Shown: positions 26,721-36,200, counted from the first letter of the stretch. The stretch: 64,000 nt of DNA from Hyphomicrobiales bacterium (GCA_900472925.1 UCJU01000003.1:331685-395684); one strand, 5' to 3'. Translations and numbers: made by a program. The notes: generated from the letters alone by a model not told the origin.

Positions 26721-27485
26721 ATGAACCGTCGCCGCCGTATTTACGAAGGCAAGGCCAAGATCCTTTATGAAGGTCCAGAGCCAGGAACTCTCATCCAGTT
26801 TTTCAAGGACGACGCAACCGCCTTCAACAAGAAGAAGCACGAAGTCATCGATGGCAAGGGTGTTCTGAACAACCGTATTTCGGAATATCTGTTCACGCAT
26901 CTCAACAAGATCGGCATTCCCACGCACTTCATCCGCCGCCTCAACATGCGCGAGCAGTTGATCAAGGAAGTGGAGATGATTCCGCTTGAGATCGTCGTGC
27001 GCAATGTTGCCGCGGGCTCGCTCTCCAAACGGTTGGGTATCGATGAAGGCGTGGTCCTGCCCCGCTCGATCATCGAGTTCTATTACAAGTCCGACGCGCT
27101 CGAAGACCCGATGGTCTCCGAAGAGCACATCACGGCGTTCGGCTGGGCGAACCCGGCGGAGCTGGACGACATCATGGCCCTTGCCATTCGCGTCAACGAC
27201 TTCCTCTCCGGTCTTTTCCTCGGCGTCGGCATTCAGCTGGTCGATTTCAAGATCGAATGCGGACGCCTTTATGAAGGCGATATGATGCGCATCATTCTGG
27301 CCGACGAGATTTCCCCCGATAGTTGCCGCCTATGGGATATCGAGACGCAGGAAAAGATGGACAAGGACCGTTTTCGCCGCGATATGGGTGGGCTTGTCGA
27401 AGCCTATTCGGAAGTCGCGCGCCGTCTCGGCATCATCAACGAAAATGAACCGATCCGCGGCACTGGCCCGGTTCTGGTCAAGTGA
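26721..27485 (+). CDS. purC: Phosphoribosylaminoimidazole-succinocarboxamide synthase
   Basis: SAICAR synthetase, which couples CAIR with aspartate using ATP in purine synthesis. The 254 residues have the family's [11 protein letters not shown] start, the LPLEIVVRN-type strand ([19 protein letters not shown]), and [10 protein letters not shown] plus [15 protein letters not shown] near the C-terminus, which hold the metal and substrate ligands. It heads the tight group purC-purS-purQ; purS begins 17 bases after its stop. Confidence 0.96.
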   Translation: MNRRRRIYEGKAKILYEGPEPGTLIQFFKDDATAFNKKKHEVIDGKGVLNNRISEYLFTHLNKIGIPTHFIRRLNMREQLIKEVEMIPLEIVVRNVAAGSLSKRLGIDEGVVLPRSIIEFYYKSDALEDPMVSEEHITAFGWANPAELDDIMALAIRVNDFLSGLFLGVGIQLVDFKIECGRLYEGDMMRIILADEISPDSCRLWDIETQEKMDKDRFRRDMGGLVEAYSEVARRLGIINENEPIRGTGPVLVK

Positions 27486-27502
27486 CATCAGGAGAGCATC
27501 AG

Positions 27503-27745
27503 GTGATCAAGGCACGGGTGACTGTTACGCTGAAGAACGGCGTTCTCGATCCGCAGGGTAAGGCAATCGAAGGCGCGCTCGGCAGCCTCGGTTTCGACGG
27601 CGTTGGCCAGGTGCGTCAGGGCAAAGTCTTCGATCTGGAGCTGAACGCAGCCGACCAGGCAAAAGCCGAAGCTGACCTGAAGGCGATGTGCGAAAAGCTG
27701 CTCGCCAACACGGTGATTGAAAACTACTCTATCGCTATTCTCTGA
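27503..27745 (+). CDS. purS: Phosphoribosylformylglycinamidine synthase subunit PurS
   Basis: An 80-residue small subunit of the three-part FGAM synthase (PurS, PurQ, PurL), which bridges the glutaminase and synthetase. The sequence KARVTVTLKNGVLDPQGKAI is the standard start. GTG at 27503 is preceded by AGGAGAGCATCAG and gives the usual length; the upstream in-frame ATG at 27482 overlaps the purC end and adds seven unrelated residues. It is followed by purQ after 18 bases. Confidence 0.94.
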   Translation: MIKARVTVTLKNGVLDPQGKAIEGALGSLGFDGVGQVRQGKVFDLELNAADQAKAEADLKAMCEKLLANTVIENYSIAIL

Positions 27746-27763
27746 CGCTCAGGAGCCGCACAT

Positions 27764-28435
27764 ATGAAATCCGCAGTCGTTCAGCTTCCGGGCCTTAACC
27801 GCGACCGTGATATGATCGCGGCTTTGACACGGATTTCCGGCAAGGCACCTGTCACCATCTGGCAGACGGAAACAGAAATTCCCGATGTCGACCTCATCGT
27901 TATTCCCGGTGGCTTTTCCTATGGCGACTATCTGCGCTGCGGTGCCATTGCCGCACGCATGCCTGTCATGCAGGCCATCCGCGAAAAGGCCGAGAAAGGC
28001 GTCAAGGTTCTTGGCGTCTGCAACGGCTTTCAGATATTGGTCGAAGCCGGAATGTTGCCGGGTGCCCTTATGCGCAACGCATCGCTCAAATTCGTTTGCC
28101 GCGAAGTGAAGCTCGAAGTCGTCAACAACGACACCGAGTTTACTCGTGCCTACGCGAAGGGCCAGATCATCCGCTCGCCCGTTGCCCATCACGATGGCAA
28201 CTACTTCGTGGAGCCGGAAGAATTGAAGTCCATCGAGGATAATGGACAGGTCGTGTTCCGTTATGCCGATGGCACCAACCCGAACGGGTCTCTGAATGAC
28301 ATTGCCGGCATCATCAACACCAAGGGCAATGTTCTCGGCATGATGCCACACCCGGAAAACCTCATCGAAGCCGCCCATGGTGGTAATGACGGTCGCGCGC
28401 TGTTTGCATCCGCACTTGGCGTCATCGCAGCCTAA
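27764..28435 (+). CDS. purQ: Phosphoribosylformylglycinamidine synthase subunit PurQ (glutaminase)
   Basis: Class I glutamine amidotransferase subunit that feeds ammonia to PurL. The 223 residues contain the catalytic triad: C86 in VLGVCNGFQ, and H196 and E198 in MMPHPENL. The N-terminal [13 protein letters not shown] and [17 protein letters not shown] are diagnostic for PurQ. It sits 18 bases after purS; a strong terminator follows nine bases after the stop, so purL is separately transcribed. Confidence 0.96.
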   Translation: MKSAVVQLPGLNRDRDMIAALTRISGKAPVTIWQTETEIPDVDLIVIPGGFSYGDYLRCGAIAARMPVMQAIREKAEKGVKVLGVCNGFQILVEAGMLPGALMRNASLKFVCREVKLEVVNNDTEFTRAYAKGQIIRSPVAHHDGNYFVEPEELKSIEDNGQVVFRYADGTNPNGSLNDIAGIINTKGNVLGMMPHPENLIEAAHGGNDGRALFASALGVIAA

Positions 28436-28444
28436 ATATTAATG

Positions 28445-28469
28445 AAGCCGGTTTACACCGGCTTTTTTT
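28445..28469 (+). terminator. Rho-independent terminator of the purC-purS-purQ operon
   Basis: AAGCCGGT-TTAC-ACCGGCTT is a perfect 8-bp stem with a 4-base loop, followed by a run of seven T. It lies nine bases after the purQ stop and ahead of the lipoprotein start. Confidence 0.92.
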
Positions 28470-28495
28470 ACATCCCACGTTTATGGATTGAAGCG

Positions 28496-28909
28496 ATGAA
28501 CCGCCTGCCCCGTCGTATAGCATTCAACATTGCAGGCTTCGGCCTTATCGCGCTGTCTCTGGCAGCGTGCCAGTCGGAACAAAAGCCGGCGGCTTCTTCG
28601 GCTTCATCGCAGGCAGCCTTGCCCGTTATGGAACGCGTTGCGCTGGGTGCCAATGCCTGCTGGTTCAAATCTGGCGATCCGGCGTTCAAGGCTTACCGCC
28701 TTGCGCCTGAGCTGAACTCCTTCTCCGGGCGTCCACGCATCCTGCTGGTGCCACGCAACAGCCCCGAATCCCGCCCGATGCTTGTCGTCCAGGCGGAAGG
28801 CAATCCGGCGAAGGTAGATGCGTTCGGCCCGGCTATGAACGAACCGCATTCTGCTCGTATCTCCGCAGACGTGAAGCGTTGGGTCAACGGCAGCAAGAGC
28901 TGCTCTTAA
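28496..28909 (+). CDS. Small putative lipoprotein, function unknown
   Basis: A 137-residue predicted lipoprotein. The N-terminus has a basic start, a hydrophobic stretch and the lipobox SLAAC with C25 as the lipidation site. The mature part is small and soluble, with two further cysteines (one in ANACWFKSGDP, one in the C-terminal SKSCS) that could form a disulfide. I do not recognise the family with confidence. The ATG at 28496 was chosen since the longer frame from 28442 runs through the purQ terminator hairpin. Confidence 0.75.
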   Translation: MNRLPRRIAFNIAGFGLIALSLAACQSEQKPAASSASSQAALPVMERVALGANACWFKSGDPAFKAYRLAPELNSFSGRPRILLVPRNSPESRPMLVVQAEGNPAKVDAFGPAMNEPHSARISADVKRWVNGSKSCS

Positions 28910-28915
28910 TACAAA

Positions 28916-28954
28916 ACCCCGCCAGCGCCGATGAAAGTCCGGCGCATGGCGGGT
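28916..28954. terminator. GC-rich imperfect hairpin after the lipoprotein gene
   Basis: CCCGCCAGCGCCG pairs with CGGCGCATGGCGGG (one bulged A) across a 9-base loop, starting just after the lipoprotein stop. It lacks a T-run and may serve the converging DUF1127 gene as well. Confidence 0.45.
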
Positions 28955-29026
28955 CTGCCGACAATCTGTGTGAAACCTGGGAATACGGCGTCACGTTGCG
29001 GCGGAAAATTGCGTTCGTGCGTGATG

Positions 29027-29329
29027 TCAAAGAGACCGCGTCGGCCATGATGGGAAAGACGCCTTTTGCGCCTCCTCACGAGCCTGTTGCCTGCTGATGC
29101 CAATGTCGCACAACTGCTCATCCGTGAGCTCGCGAAGCGCAAGCCTGCCGGAACGTTTGCTCTGCCAAAGCGCCATAGCCTCGATCAATCGTCCAATGAA
29201 ACCGCGCGCAGGTGTCACCGACGGAGGTGCAACCATGTCGCCGCTTTCCCGAAAAACCCGCTCGCGCTGATATCCATCGGGATACATTGTCTCTATTGTA
29301 TTGATATATTGATCCATCTTGAGCATCAT
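29027..29329 (-). CDS. DUF1127 small protein
   Basis: A 100-residue protein whose C-terminal half matches DUF1127: LALRELTDEQLCDIGISRQQARE. Small DUF1127 proteins in Agrobacterium have been linked to phosphate and carbon metabolism and RNA-related control. This one has a longer N-terminal part than the common 47-residue forms. It is divergent from a MocR-type regulator across an 89-base region full of ACAAT motifs, which suggests control by that regulator. The ATG at 29329 has AGGTGCA before it; ATG codons at 29326 and 29317 are possible. Confidence 0.8.
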   Translation of the reverse strand: MMLKMDQYINTIETMYPDGYQRERVFRESGDMVAPPSVTPARGFIGRLIEAMALWQSKRSGRLALRELTDEQLCDIGISRQQAREEAQKASFPSWPTRSL

Positions 29330-29377
29330 TGCACCTATTACCGCAAAGCGTCCTCATCGAACGTGTTAACAACAGAT

Positions 29378-29414
29378 ACAATTGACACGACAATCAACAC
29401 AATATAGAAATTGT
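29378..29414. promoter_or_regulatory. ACAAT repeat cluster, candidate MocR operator
   Basis: Between the divergent DUF1127 and MocR genes, ACAAT occurs at 29378, 29390 and 29399, and its inverse ATTGT at 29410, just before the MocR ATG. MocR-type regulators usually bind repeated sites in the divergent region, so this is a plausible operator; this is inference from position and repetition. Confidence 0.5.
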
Positions 29415-29418
29415 CACC

Positions 29419-30837
29419 ATGACAAATTGGATTCCAAACCTATCCGAAGGCAGCGGCCCGCTTTACATCCGGCTTGCCGACCAGATCGAAGCCGCTATTT
29501 CTGACGGCACCCTCGGCGCCGGTGTTAAATTGCCGCCGCAGCGGAACCTGGCATTCGATCTAGGGGTGACAATCGGTACAATTAGCCGTGCCTACGCACT
29601 CATTCACGAACGTGGCTTGGTCAGCGGTGAAGTTGGGCGTGGGACTTACGTCAATGCCAGCCAGACACCCAGCCCTTCTGCCAAGCTGGAAAGAGCAGTC
29701 GCATCTCTGGGCGGCACGCGGCCAACCTCTGAAACGCCGAACAGGTTTCGCCTGAACACAACGGCTGCCCCCGATATGGGCCAGAACCTGCTGATCGACG
29801 GACATATAGCCGATATCGTCCGGGAATGCTCACTACAGATCACCGACTATGCGCGGGAATTTCCGCAAGAGTGGGCACAAGCCGGTGTTCGCTGGCTCTG
29901 CCAAGGCGACTGGTCTCCCATGGTGGACAATATCGTGCCCACATTGGGTGCGCATGCGGCCATTATGGGCATCATTACCGCCATGACCTCGCCGGGCGAC
30001 CGGATCGTCTTCGAACCCGTCACCTATTCTCAGATTGCCCGCGCAGCTATTCTGGCCGGGCGCCGGGCATCTCTGGTGGAAAGTGACGAACAGGGCATCA
30101 TCCCTGATGATTTCGAGCGGGTCTGTGCGCAACAGCATCCCAAGATGGTCTTTCTGATGCCGACTGGACAGAATCCGACCTGCGCCGTGCTGCCGGAGGA
30201 GCGTCGCCGCGCCATAGCGGATATTGCCCGCCGGTATAATGTCTGGATTATCGAGGATAATCTCTACGGTGCCATGGTCAGCAACCAGCCGCCGATGATC
30301 GCTGAATTCGCGCCCGATCTCACCTTTGTCGTCGGCGGCCTGTCGAAGTCCGTCTCGGCTGGTGTGCGGGGTGGCTGGGTCGCCTGCCCCTCCAATTTCG
30401 CCTCACGCATCCGCATTTCCCATGCCATGATGACGGGCGGCTTGCCTTTCCTTTTGGCCGAACTCTGCGCTCGCATGGTCAACAGCGGCGATGCGCATGA
30501 TATTCGCAGAGACGTTACCGAAGAAATCAACGCACGTGAGAAGATCGCGCGCCAATCCTTTGCCAACTTCGAATTCAATTCGATGCCCGATATTCCTTTC
30601 CTGTGGCTCAAGCTGCCGGAGCCGTGGTTATCCGGCACGTTCCGAAGTGCAGCCATGAAGGAAGGTATTCTCATCGATGACGAGGATGAGTTCAAAGCCG
30701 GGCGATCGGAAAAAATCTATCACCGCGTCCGCATCAGCTTTTCCGCACCCAGAACCCGCGAAGAATTGACAGACGCTTTCGGTATCCTACGACAGTTGCT
30801 GGACAACGGCTCTGCCGGATATGAGGGCGTTGCCTGA
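29419..30837 (+). CDS. MocR-type regulator (GntR HTH fused to aminotransferase domain)
   Basis: A 472-residue protein with an N-terminal GntR winged helix (residues ~12-78: LYIRLADQIEAAI, LPPQRNLAFDLGV, GRGTYVN) fused to a fold-type I aminotransferase domain (~115-465). The PLP lysine is K310 in VVGGLSKSVSAGVRGGW; NPTC and the Asp of WIIEDNLYG are the other cofactor contacts. MocR proteins use PLP to sense an amine or amino acid and control a neighbouring, often divergent, gene. Here that gene is DUF1127. The effector is unknown. Confidence 0.9.
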   Translation: MTNWIPNLSEGSGPLYIRLADQIEAAISDGTLGAGVKLPPQRNLAFDLGVTIGTISRAYALIHERGLVSGEVGRGTYVNASQTPSPSAKLERAVASLGGTRPTSETPNRFRLNTTAAPDMGQNLLIDGHIADIVRECSLQITDYAREFPQEWAQAGVRWLCQGDWSPMVDNIVPTLGAHAAIMGIITAMTSPGDRIVFEPVTYSQIARAAILAGRRASLVESDEQGIIPDDFERVCAQQHPKMVFLMPTGQNPTCAVLPEERRRAIADIARRYNVWIIEDNLYGAMVSNQPPMIAEFAPDLTFVVGGLSKSVSAGVRGGWVACPSNFASRIRISHAMMTGGLPFLLAELCARMVNSGDAHDIRRDVTEEINAREKIARQSFANFEFNSMPDIPFLWLKLPEPWLSGTFRSAAMKEGILIDDEDEFKAGRSEKIYHRVRISFSAPRTREELTDAFGILRQLLDNGSAGYEGVA

Positions 30838-30959
30838 GGGCAAAAACTGGGGTGAAGGCTGTTTTTGCCGGGGCGTCAGGACATTTTCCTGTCGCACGTT
30901 TCCCTCTCTTGCGGTAAAGAACCGGAAACTCCCGTACCGGCTCGAACCCCGTGAGACCT

Positions 30960-33194
30960 ATGACACTTCCAAATCATATACAGATCACCCCGGAACTCAT
31001 TGCATCCCATGGGCTCAAGCCCGATGAATACCAGCGCATCCTCGACCTCATCGGACGCGAGCCGAGCTTTACCGAGCTTGGCATCTTCTCTGCCATGTGG
31101 AACGAGCACTGCTCCTACAAATCCTCCAAGAAGTGGCTGAAGACGCTGCCGACCACCGGCCCGCGCGTCATTCAAGGACCCGGCGAAAACGCTGGCGTGG
31201 TCGATATCGATGATGGCGATGTCGTCGTCTTCAAGATGGAGAGCCACAACCATCCATCCTACATCGAGCCCTATCAGGGTGCGGCCACCGGTGTCGGCGG
31301 CATCTTACGTGACGTCTTCACAATGGGTGCACGTCCTATCGCTGCGATGAATGCACTGCGTTTCGGCGCGCCTGATCATCCGAAGACCCGCCACCTCGTG
31401 GCAGGTGTCGTCGCCGGTGTCGGCGGCTATGGCAATTCCTTCGGCGTTCCCACGGTCGGCGGCGAAGTCGAGTTCGACGCACGCTACAACGGCAACATTC
31501 TCGTCAACGCATTTGCCGCGGGCCTTGCGAAATCCGACGCCATCTTCCTGTCGGAAGCCAAGGGCGTTGGCCTTCCGGTCGTCTATCTCGGCGCAAAAAC
31601 GGGTCGTGACGGTGTTGGCGGCGCGACCATGGCATCGGCTGAATTCGACGAATCCATCGAGGAAAAGCGCCCCACGGTTCAGGTCGGCGACCCCTTCACC
31701 GAAAAGTGCCTGCTGGAAGCCTGCCTTGAACTGATGAAAACGGGTGCCGTCATCGCCATCCAGGATATGGGTGCCGCTGGCCTGACCTGCTCCGCCGTCG
31801 AGATGGGCGCCAAGGGCGACCTCGGTATCGAACTGAACCTCGATCAGGTTCCAGTTCGCGAAGAGCGCATGACCGCTTACGAAATGATGCTGTCCGAAAG
31901 CCAGGAGCGCATGCTCATGGTTCTGGAACCCTCGAAGGAAGACGTCGCCAAGGCGATCTTTGTCAAATGGGGTCTGGATTTCGCCATTGTCGGCAAGACC
32001 ACAGATGACCTCCGCTTCCGCGTTCTGCACAATGGCGAAGAAGTCGCCAACCTGCCGATCAAGGAGCTGGGCGACGAAGCCCCGGAATATGATCGCCCAT
32101 GGACGCCCGCCAAGGTCACTGCACCGCTCGCCGCAAACGACGTGCCGGATGCCGACATTGCCGACGCACTGCTGAAGCTCATCGGTTCCGCCAACAACTC
32201 CTCGCGCCGTTGGGTCTACGAGCAGTATGACACACTCATCCAAGGCAACTCTTTGCAGCTGCCGGGCGGCGACGCCGGTGTTGTCCGCGTCGAGGGTCAT
32301 GCCACCAAGGCACTCGCCTTCTCGTCTGACGTGACCCCGCGCTACGTCGAGGCAGACGCCTTCGAAGGCGGCAAGCAGGCCGTGGCCGAATGCTGGCGCA
32401 ACATCACCGCCACCGGCGCATTGCCGCTTGCCGCAACGGATAACCTGAATTTCGGCAACCCCGAAAAGCCGGAAATTATGAGCCAGCTGGTCCATGCCAT
32501 CAAGGGCATCGGCGAAGCCTGCCTCGCGCTCGAATTCCCAATCGTATCCGGTAACGTCTCTCTTTATAACGAGACCAACGGTCAGGCCATTTTGCCAACG
32601 CCCACCATCGGCGGCGTAGGCCTGTTGGCCGATTGGGCCAAGATGGCGCGCATCCGTTTTTCAGCCAGCGATGAGGTTATTCTACTCGCAGGCGCGCCTG
32701 ATGGTCTTGGCACCCACATCGCCCAGTCCGTCTACATGCGCGATGTACATGGCCGCACCGATGGCCCTGCCCCGCATGTGGATCTGGCCCACGAAAAGAA
32801 GACAGGCGATTTCGTTCGCTCCGTCATCACCGATGGCCTGACGACCGCCGTCCATGACTGCTCCTCGGGTGGTCTGGCTCTCGCAGTCGCGGAAATGGCC
32901 ATTGCCTCTGACATCGGTGCCACGGTGGATGCGGTCGAAGGCCATAACCCTGTCGCGACATTCTATGGCGAAGATCAGGGCCGTTACGTCTTGACGGTTC
33001 GCCACGCGGACCTCGAAACGGTGAAATCCCGCGCGGCTGCAGCTGGCGTTTCTATTGCCGTCATCGGCAAGACCGGCGGCTCTGTCGTAAAGCTGGGTAC
33101 CGCCCGCGCCGTGGAGATTAAAGAATTGCGCAACGCCTATGAATCATGGTTCCCTCAGTTCATGGATGGCGAGTTTCTCGCCGCTGCAGAATAA
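30960..33194 (+). CDS. purL: Phosphoribosylformylglycinamidine synthase subunit PurL
   Basis: The 744-residue synthetase subunit converts FGAR to FGAM with ammonia from PurQ. It has the small-PurL layout (two AIRS-related halves). Visible signatures are [33 protein letters not shown] in the first ATP site, [11 protein letters not shown], and [16 protein letters not shown] near the C-terminus. The ATG at 30960 gives the usual [12 protein letters not shown] start; a GTG nine bases upstream is possible. It is followed after 15 bases by a BolA-family gene. Confidence 0.96.
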   Translation: MTLPNHIQITPELIASHGLKPDEYQRILDLIGREPSFTELGIFSAMWNEHCSYKSSKKWLKTLPTTGPRVIQGPGENAGVVDIDDGDVVVFKMESHNHPSYIEPYQGAATGVGGILRDVFTMGARPIAAMNALRFGAPDHPKTRHLVAGVVAGVGGYGNSFGVPTVGGEVEFDARYNGNILVNAFAAGLAKSDAIFLSEAKGVGLPVVYLGAKTGRDGVGGATMASAEFDESIEEKRPTVQVGDPFTEKCLLEACLELMKTGAVIAIQDMGAAGLTCSAVEMGAKGDLGIELNLDQVPVREERMTAYEMMLSESQERMLMVLEPSKEDVAKAIFVKWGLDFAIVGKTTDDLRFRVLHNGEEVANLPIKELGDEAPEYDRPWTPAKVTAPLAANDVPDADIADALLKLIGSANNSSRRWVYEQYDTLIQGNSLQLPGGDAGVVRVEGHATKALAFSSDVTPRYVEADAFEGGKQAVAECWRNITATGALPLAATDNLNFGNPEKPEIMSQLVHAIKGIGEACLALEFPIVSGNVSLYNETNGQAILPTPTIGGVGLLADWAKMARIRFSASDEVILLAGAPDGLGTHIAQSVYMRDVHGRTDGPAPHVDLAHEKKTGDFVRSVITDGLTTAVHDCSSGGLALAVAEMAIASDIGATVDAVEGHNPVATFYGEDQGRYVLTVRHADLETVKSRAAAAGVSIAVIGKTGGSVVKLGTARAVEIKELRNAYESWFPQFMDGEFLAAAE

Positions 33195-33209
33195 TCGAGG
33201 AGACATACC

Positions 33210-33443
33210 ATGCCCATGAAGCCCGGCGACATCGAGGACATGATCAAGGCCGGAATTCCCGGCGCGAAGGTGACCATTCGTGATCTGGCCGGTGACGGCG
33301 ATCACTACGCGGCAGAAGTCGTGGCAGAAGCCTTCAAGGGCAAAAGCCGCGTACAGCAGCACCAGATGGTCTACGACGCCCTGAAGGGCAATATGGGCGG
33401 CGTTCTGCATGCCCTCGCGCTTCAGACATCAGCACCGGAATAA
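33210..33443 (+). CDS. BolA/IbaG-family protein
   Basis: A 77-residue BolA-like protein (IbaG/YrbA subgroup), the kind that binds an iron-sulfur cluster together with a monothiol glutaredoxin and acts in iron homeostasis. The conserved VAEAFKGKSRVQQHQMVYDAL contains the invariant His. In many alphaproteobacteria a monothiol glutaredoxin gene (grxD) follows; here a terminator and an opposite-strand gene follow instead. The start follows GAGGAGACATACC, 15 bases after purL, so the two are co-transcribed. Confidence 0.92.
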   Translation: MPMKPGDIEDMIKAGIPGAKVTIRDLAGDGDHYAAEVVAEAFKGKSRVQQHQMVYDALKGNMGGVLHALALQTSAPE

Positions 33444-33465
33444 CCAGACGTCAGAATTCAAAATC

Positions 33466-33499
33466 AAAGGCCTGCGCGAAATTCTCGCGCGGGCCTTTT
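33466..33499. terminator. Bidirectional terminator after bolA
   Basis: AAAGGCCTGCGCGA pairs with TCGCGCGGGCCTTT (one mismatched T/G position) around a short AATTC loop and ends in TTTT on plus and AAA on minus. It overlaps the stop codon of the converging hydrolase gene. Confidence 0.85.
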
Positions 33500-34646
33500 A
33501 CATTTCCGGTGGCTTGTCGGAGCGCAGATCGGCAAAGGATGCCGCAGGCAGCGGCCCCGCCGTCAGCAGCGTGAAATCAAAGCCTGACTTGCGGTCGGAA
33601 CCAAGCACATATTGCCGGTGCATGCGTAAGAAATTGCGTTTGTTTTTCTTGTATCGCTCGTCAGATAGGGAGTGCTTGAAACGGATCGGCACGATCTTCG
33701 GCTGGCCAGCATCGCCATGCCCCGTCAGCTTTGCCGTGTCGCACTTGTAGAGATGAATGGGGTCGGTCAGGCACTGGATATCGAACCAGTTCACGTCACC
33801 GTGCCGCGCTATCAGACCAATGCTCTGACGCAGGCGTGAGGCGCTGGAGAGTAGCGCACATTGAAGAGCAGCCCCGCCCAGGGTCACGAATGAAACACGT
33901 CGACCATCGAACGCATCCGGTTTCAACTCCAGCACGCGGCCAGCAACGGCCAGCGCCAGACTTGCCCCCATGCTGTGCGAAACAAACAGGACCTCGTCTG
34001 ACCCCTGCTCCAGCGCCGCCAGCACGCTGTGCGCCCTCTTTTCAATCCACTCACGCGCCATTGCCTCATCGCGACCCACGGCCAGCGCAAAACGCCAGTC
34101 GGCAAACAAATGCAGCGTGTGAAACCGCTCCGAAAACGGCATGACGCCTTTCATGAAGAAGAGATAGCCGAGCGGAAGGGTAAGAAGACAGAAGAGTGCC
34201 GATACGCCGAGAAGCAAAGGCAGCACCGCAATCAACGCACCTGCGGCCATGCCAAAGGCAATCAGCAGAAACGGAAAGAGAAAGAAGAGCGCGAATCGCC
34301 ACGCATGGCGGAAATAGGCAAAGGCCCCGCCTTCTCGAATGATCCCGGCACCCGCCTTGAAACCCCGCGCGATCTGCTTCCAGACGGACGCTGCCCGCAG
34401 CTGCGAGATCAGATCATTGTGGTCATGGATGAGGATGGTGGATTGCGTTTCATGCCCATCATGCCTGGCCACAACATCCATGCGGCTTCCTGCGACCGTG
34501 TCATTCACACTGCCAACCGTGTAATCAACGCCGAAGGTCGTGCCGGATTGCGCAGCACTGCGCGCATAACGGCGCTGATGCGCTGCCGCATCCAGAGGAT
34601 CGAAACCGGGGAAATAAAATACGATTCGCGACGAAACCTTCGTCAT
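33498..34646 (-). CDS. Membrane-associated alpha/beta-hydrolase-like protein
   Basis: About 382 residues. After an N-terminal strand (RIVFYFPGFDPLDAAAH) there are two or three hydrophobic segments around residues 115-175, then a hydrolase half with the nucleophile elbow VLFVSHSMGASLALAVAG (SHSMG in place of GxSxG) and a His in the C-terminal region. It resembles lipase/esterase-like membrane proteins of Rhizobiales; no substrate can be named. The ATG at 34646 follows TTAGGATTGC; the in-frame start at 34703 adds 19 residues without support. It is divergent from a small basic protein gene. Confidence 0.8.
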   Translation of the reverse strand: MTKVSSRIVFYFPGFDPLDAAAHQRRYARSAAQSGTTFGVDYTVGSVNDTVAGSRMDVVARHDGHETQSTILIHDHNDLISQLRAASVWKQIARGFKAGAGIIREGGAFAYFRHAWRFALFFLFPFLLIAFGMAAGALIAVLPLLLGVSALFCLLTLPLGYLFFMKGVMPFSERFHTLHLFADWRFALAVGRDEAMAREWIEKRAHSVLAALEQGSDEVLFVSHSMGASLALAVAGRVLELKPDAFDGRRVSFVTLGGAALQCALLSSASRLRQSIGLIARHGDVNWFDIQCLTDPIHLYKCDTAKLTGHGDAGQPKIVPIRFKHSLSDERYKKNKRNFLRMHRQYVLGSDRKSGFDFTLLTAGPLPAASFADLRSDKPPEM

Positions 34647-34746
34647 CAGAAGCAATCCTAAAACGGGCAACCCCGAAAGATCGCTTGATGTTGGGTGCCG
34701 CACCTATATTATAAATGATGACATTTTATAGGCATGAGAGGTGCAG

Positions 34747-35007
34747 TTGTCGAAAATCGTTGACCAGTTGATCAGTGGCGTCGTGAAAGGCGCAATGTCC
34801 GAGATCCTCAAGAAGACAGGGGTACGACAAACCAGACGCACAAAGCGCCGGGCAAAGGCCAACACCTCAACGGCAGGTGGTATTCTAGGCGGTATCCTCG
34901 AAGCCGCACTTGGCTCGAAGACAACGACACGAAAGCCCAAAACGCGCGTTGCGAAAAAGCAGGTCAGCAAGCGCCGTACCGCAGCAGCCAGAAGCCGCCA
35001 GCGCTGA
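34747..35007 (+). CDS. Small very basic protein with glycine-rich core, unknown
   Basis: An 86-residue protein with predicted pI far above neutral. An N-terminal amphipathic part (SKIVDQLISGVVKGAMSEIL) is followed by a KR-rich stretch (TRRTKRRAKA), a glycine-zipper-like core (GGILGGILEAALG) and a basic tail. I do not recognise the family; nucleic-acid or membrane association is possible. TTG at 34747 is preferred because GAGAGG lies five bases before it; GTG at 34741 overlaps that site. It is divergent from the hydrolase gene and ends ahead of tRNA-Leu. Confidence 0.6.
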   Translation: MSKIVDQLISGVVKGAMSEILKKTGVRQTRRTKRRAKANTSTAGGILGGILEAALGSKTTTRKPKTRVAKKQVSKRRTAAARSRQR

Positions 35008-35060
35008 TCGACCACATATAAACAACTTTAACGAAGACGTAGAACACACTGGTAAAAAAG

Positions 35061-35083
35061 AAAAAACCCGCCGAAGCGGGTTT
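35061..35083 (-). terminator. Terminator of tRNA-Leu
   Basis: On the minus strand AAACCCGC-TTCG-GCGGGTTT is a perfect 8-bp stem with the stable TTCG loop, followed by TTTTTT. It begins four bases downstream of the tRNA 3' end. Confidence 0.88.
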
Positions 35084-35086
35084 CTT

Positions 35087-35171
35087 TGGTGCGGTCGAGA
35101 AGACTCGAACTTCCACGGGTTGCCCCACAGCGACCTCAACGCTGCGCGTCTACCAATTCCGCCACGACCGC
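35087..35171 (-). tRNA. tRNA-Leu, anticodon GAG
   Basis: An 85-base tRNA read on the minus strand, with acceptor stem GCGGTCG/CGACCGC, discriminator A and encoded CCA. The anticodon loop TTGAGGT inside the stem CAGCG/CGCTG gives anticodon GAG, reading CUC and CUU leucine codons. The long variable arm (TGGGGCAACCC region) is typical of leucine tRNAs. The T loop TTCGAGT is intact. Confidence 0.95.
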
Positions 35172-35291
35172 ATCGTGGTAGAGCCGACTTGCGCCGACGA
35201 AGGTGCATGTACCAAAAGCACTTTGGGTGCACAAGAGCGTCATGACAGATTTTTGAAATTAAAAATCAGGTGCATCGTTCCTATATGAAGG

Positions 35292-35312
35292 AAGCCCGCA
35301 AATGCCGGGCTT
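35292..35312. other. Hairpin in the lipB leader
   Basis: AAGCCCG and CGGGCTT form a 7-bp stem with a 7-base loop about 45 bases before the lipB start. There is no T-run after it. It may shape the mRNA leader or be an old terminator; its role is unknown. Confidence 0.35.
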
Positions 35313-35358
35313 GCGGCCTAGAAATCATTCTGCGAGAAGGCTGTGGAAAGGACTTTTC

Positions 35359-36093
35359 ATGCTGACACGCACCGATATCCAGACAGAAATGTTTGCACGT
35401 CCCGGCTCTTCGCCCGTTCGGTGGCGAATCTCGGATGCGCCCGTGCCTTACGAAAAGGCCAGTGAGGAAATGGAACGCGAAGTCGCAGCCATTGCAGATG
35501 GCAAAGCAGATGAGCTTGTCTGGCTTCTTGAACACCCTCCCCTCTACACCGCTGGAACAAGTGCCAATGCCGCAGACCTGATACAGCCAGACCGCTTTCC
35601 GGTTTATGCCACGGGTCGCGGCGGTGAATACACCTACCACGGGCCAGGCCAGCGCGTTGTCTATGTGATGCTGGACCTCAAACGACGAACACAGGATGTG
35701 CGCGCCTATGTGGCGGCATTGGAAGATGTCATCATTCGCACACTCGACAAGATGAATGTGCGCGGAGAACGCCGCGAAGACCGTGTCGGTGTGTGGGTGC
35801 GTCGCCCTGAAAAGCCCGTTTTGCCAGACGGCACGGTCAGCGAAGACAAGATTGCGGCACTCGGCATCCGCCTGCGCAAATGGGTCAGCTTTCACGGACT
35901 TTCGATCAATGTCGATCCTGACCTCTCGCATTTCACCGGCATCGTACCCTGCGGCATCACGCAATATGGTGTGACAAGTCTTGTGGATCTGGGATTGCCG
36001 GTTATGATCGAAGATGTTGATGTTCTGTTGCGCCAAGCCTTCGAGGAGGTCTTCGGTGCGACGGAGAGCGAAGTGGTTCAGCAAACGGGCTGA
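35359..36093 (+). CDS. lipB: Lipoyl(octanoyl) transferase
   Basis: LipB moves octanoate from acyl carrier protein to the lipoyl domains of 2-oxoacid dehydrogenases and the glycine cleavage H protein. The 244 residues carry the signature [21 protein letters not shown] region (starting near residue 87) and the catalytic Cys/Lys pair, C198 in GIVPCGI and K164 in [11 protein letters not shown]. The ATG at 35359 follows GGAAAGGAC. It is slightly longer than many LipB proteins because of an insertion around residues 150-162. It lies downstream of the divergent tRNA-Leu. Confidence 0.95.
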   Translation: MLTRTDIQTEMFARPGSSPVRWRISDAPVPYEKASEEMEREVAAIADGKADELVWLLEHPPLYTAGTSANAADLIQPDRFPVYATGRGGEYTYHGPGQRVVYVMLDLKRRTQDVRAYVAALEDVIIRTLDKMNVRGERREDRVGVWVRRPEKPVLPDGTVSEDKIAALGIRLRKWVSFHGLSINVDPDLSHFTGIVPCGITQYGVTSLVDLGLPVMIEDVDVLLRQAFEEVFGATESEVVQQTG

Positions 36094-36200
36094 TGCCCGA
36101 TCGCAACCTTCTGTATCGACCGACGTTTCCAAATAAGCGGACCTGGATTTCCATCCAGCCGTCTGCTCCCATCCGATAAACCGAAAACAGGTGACACTCC

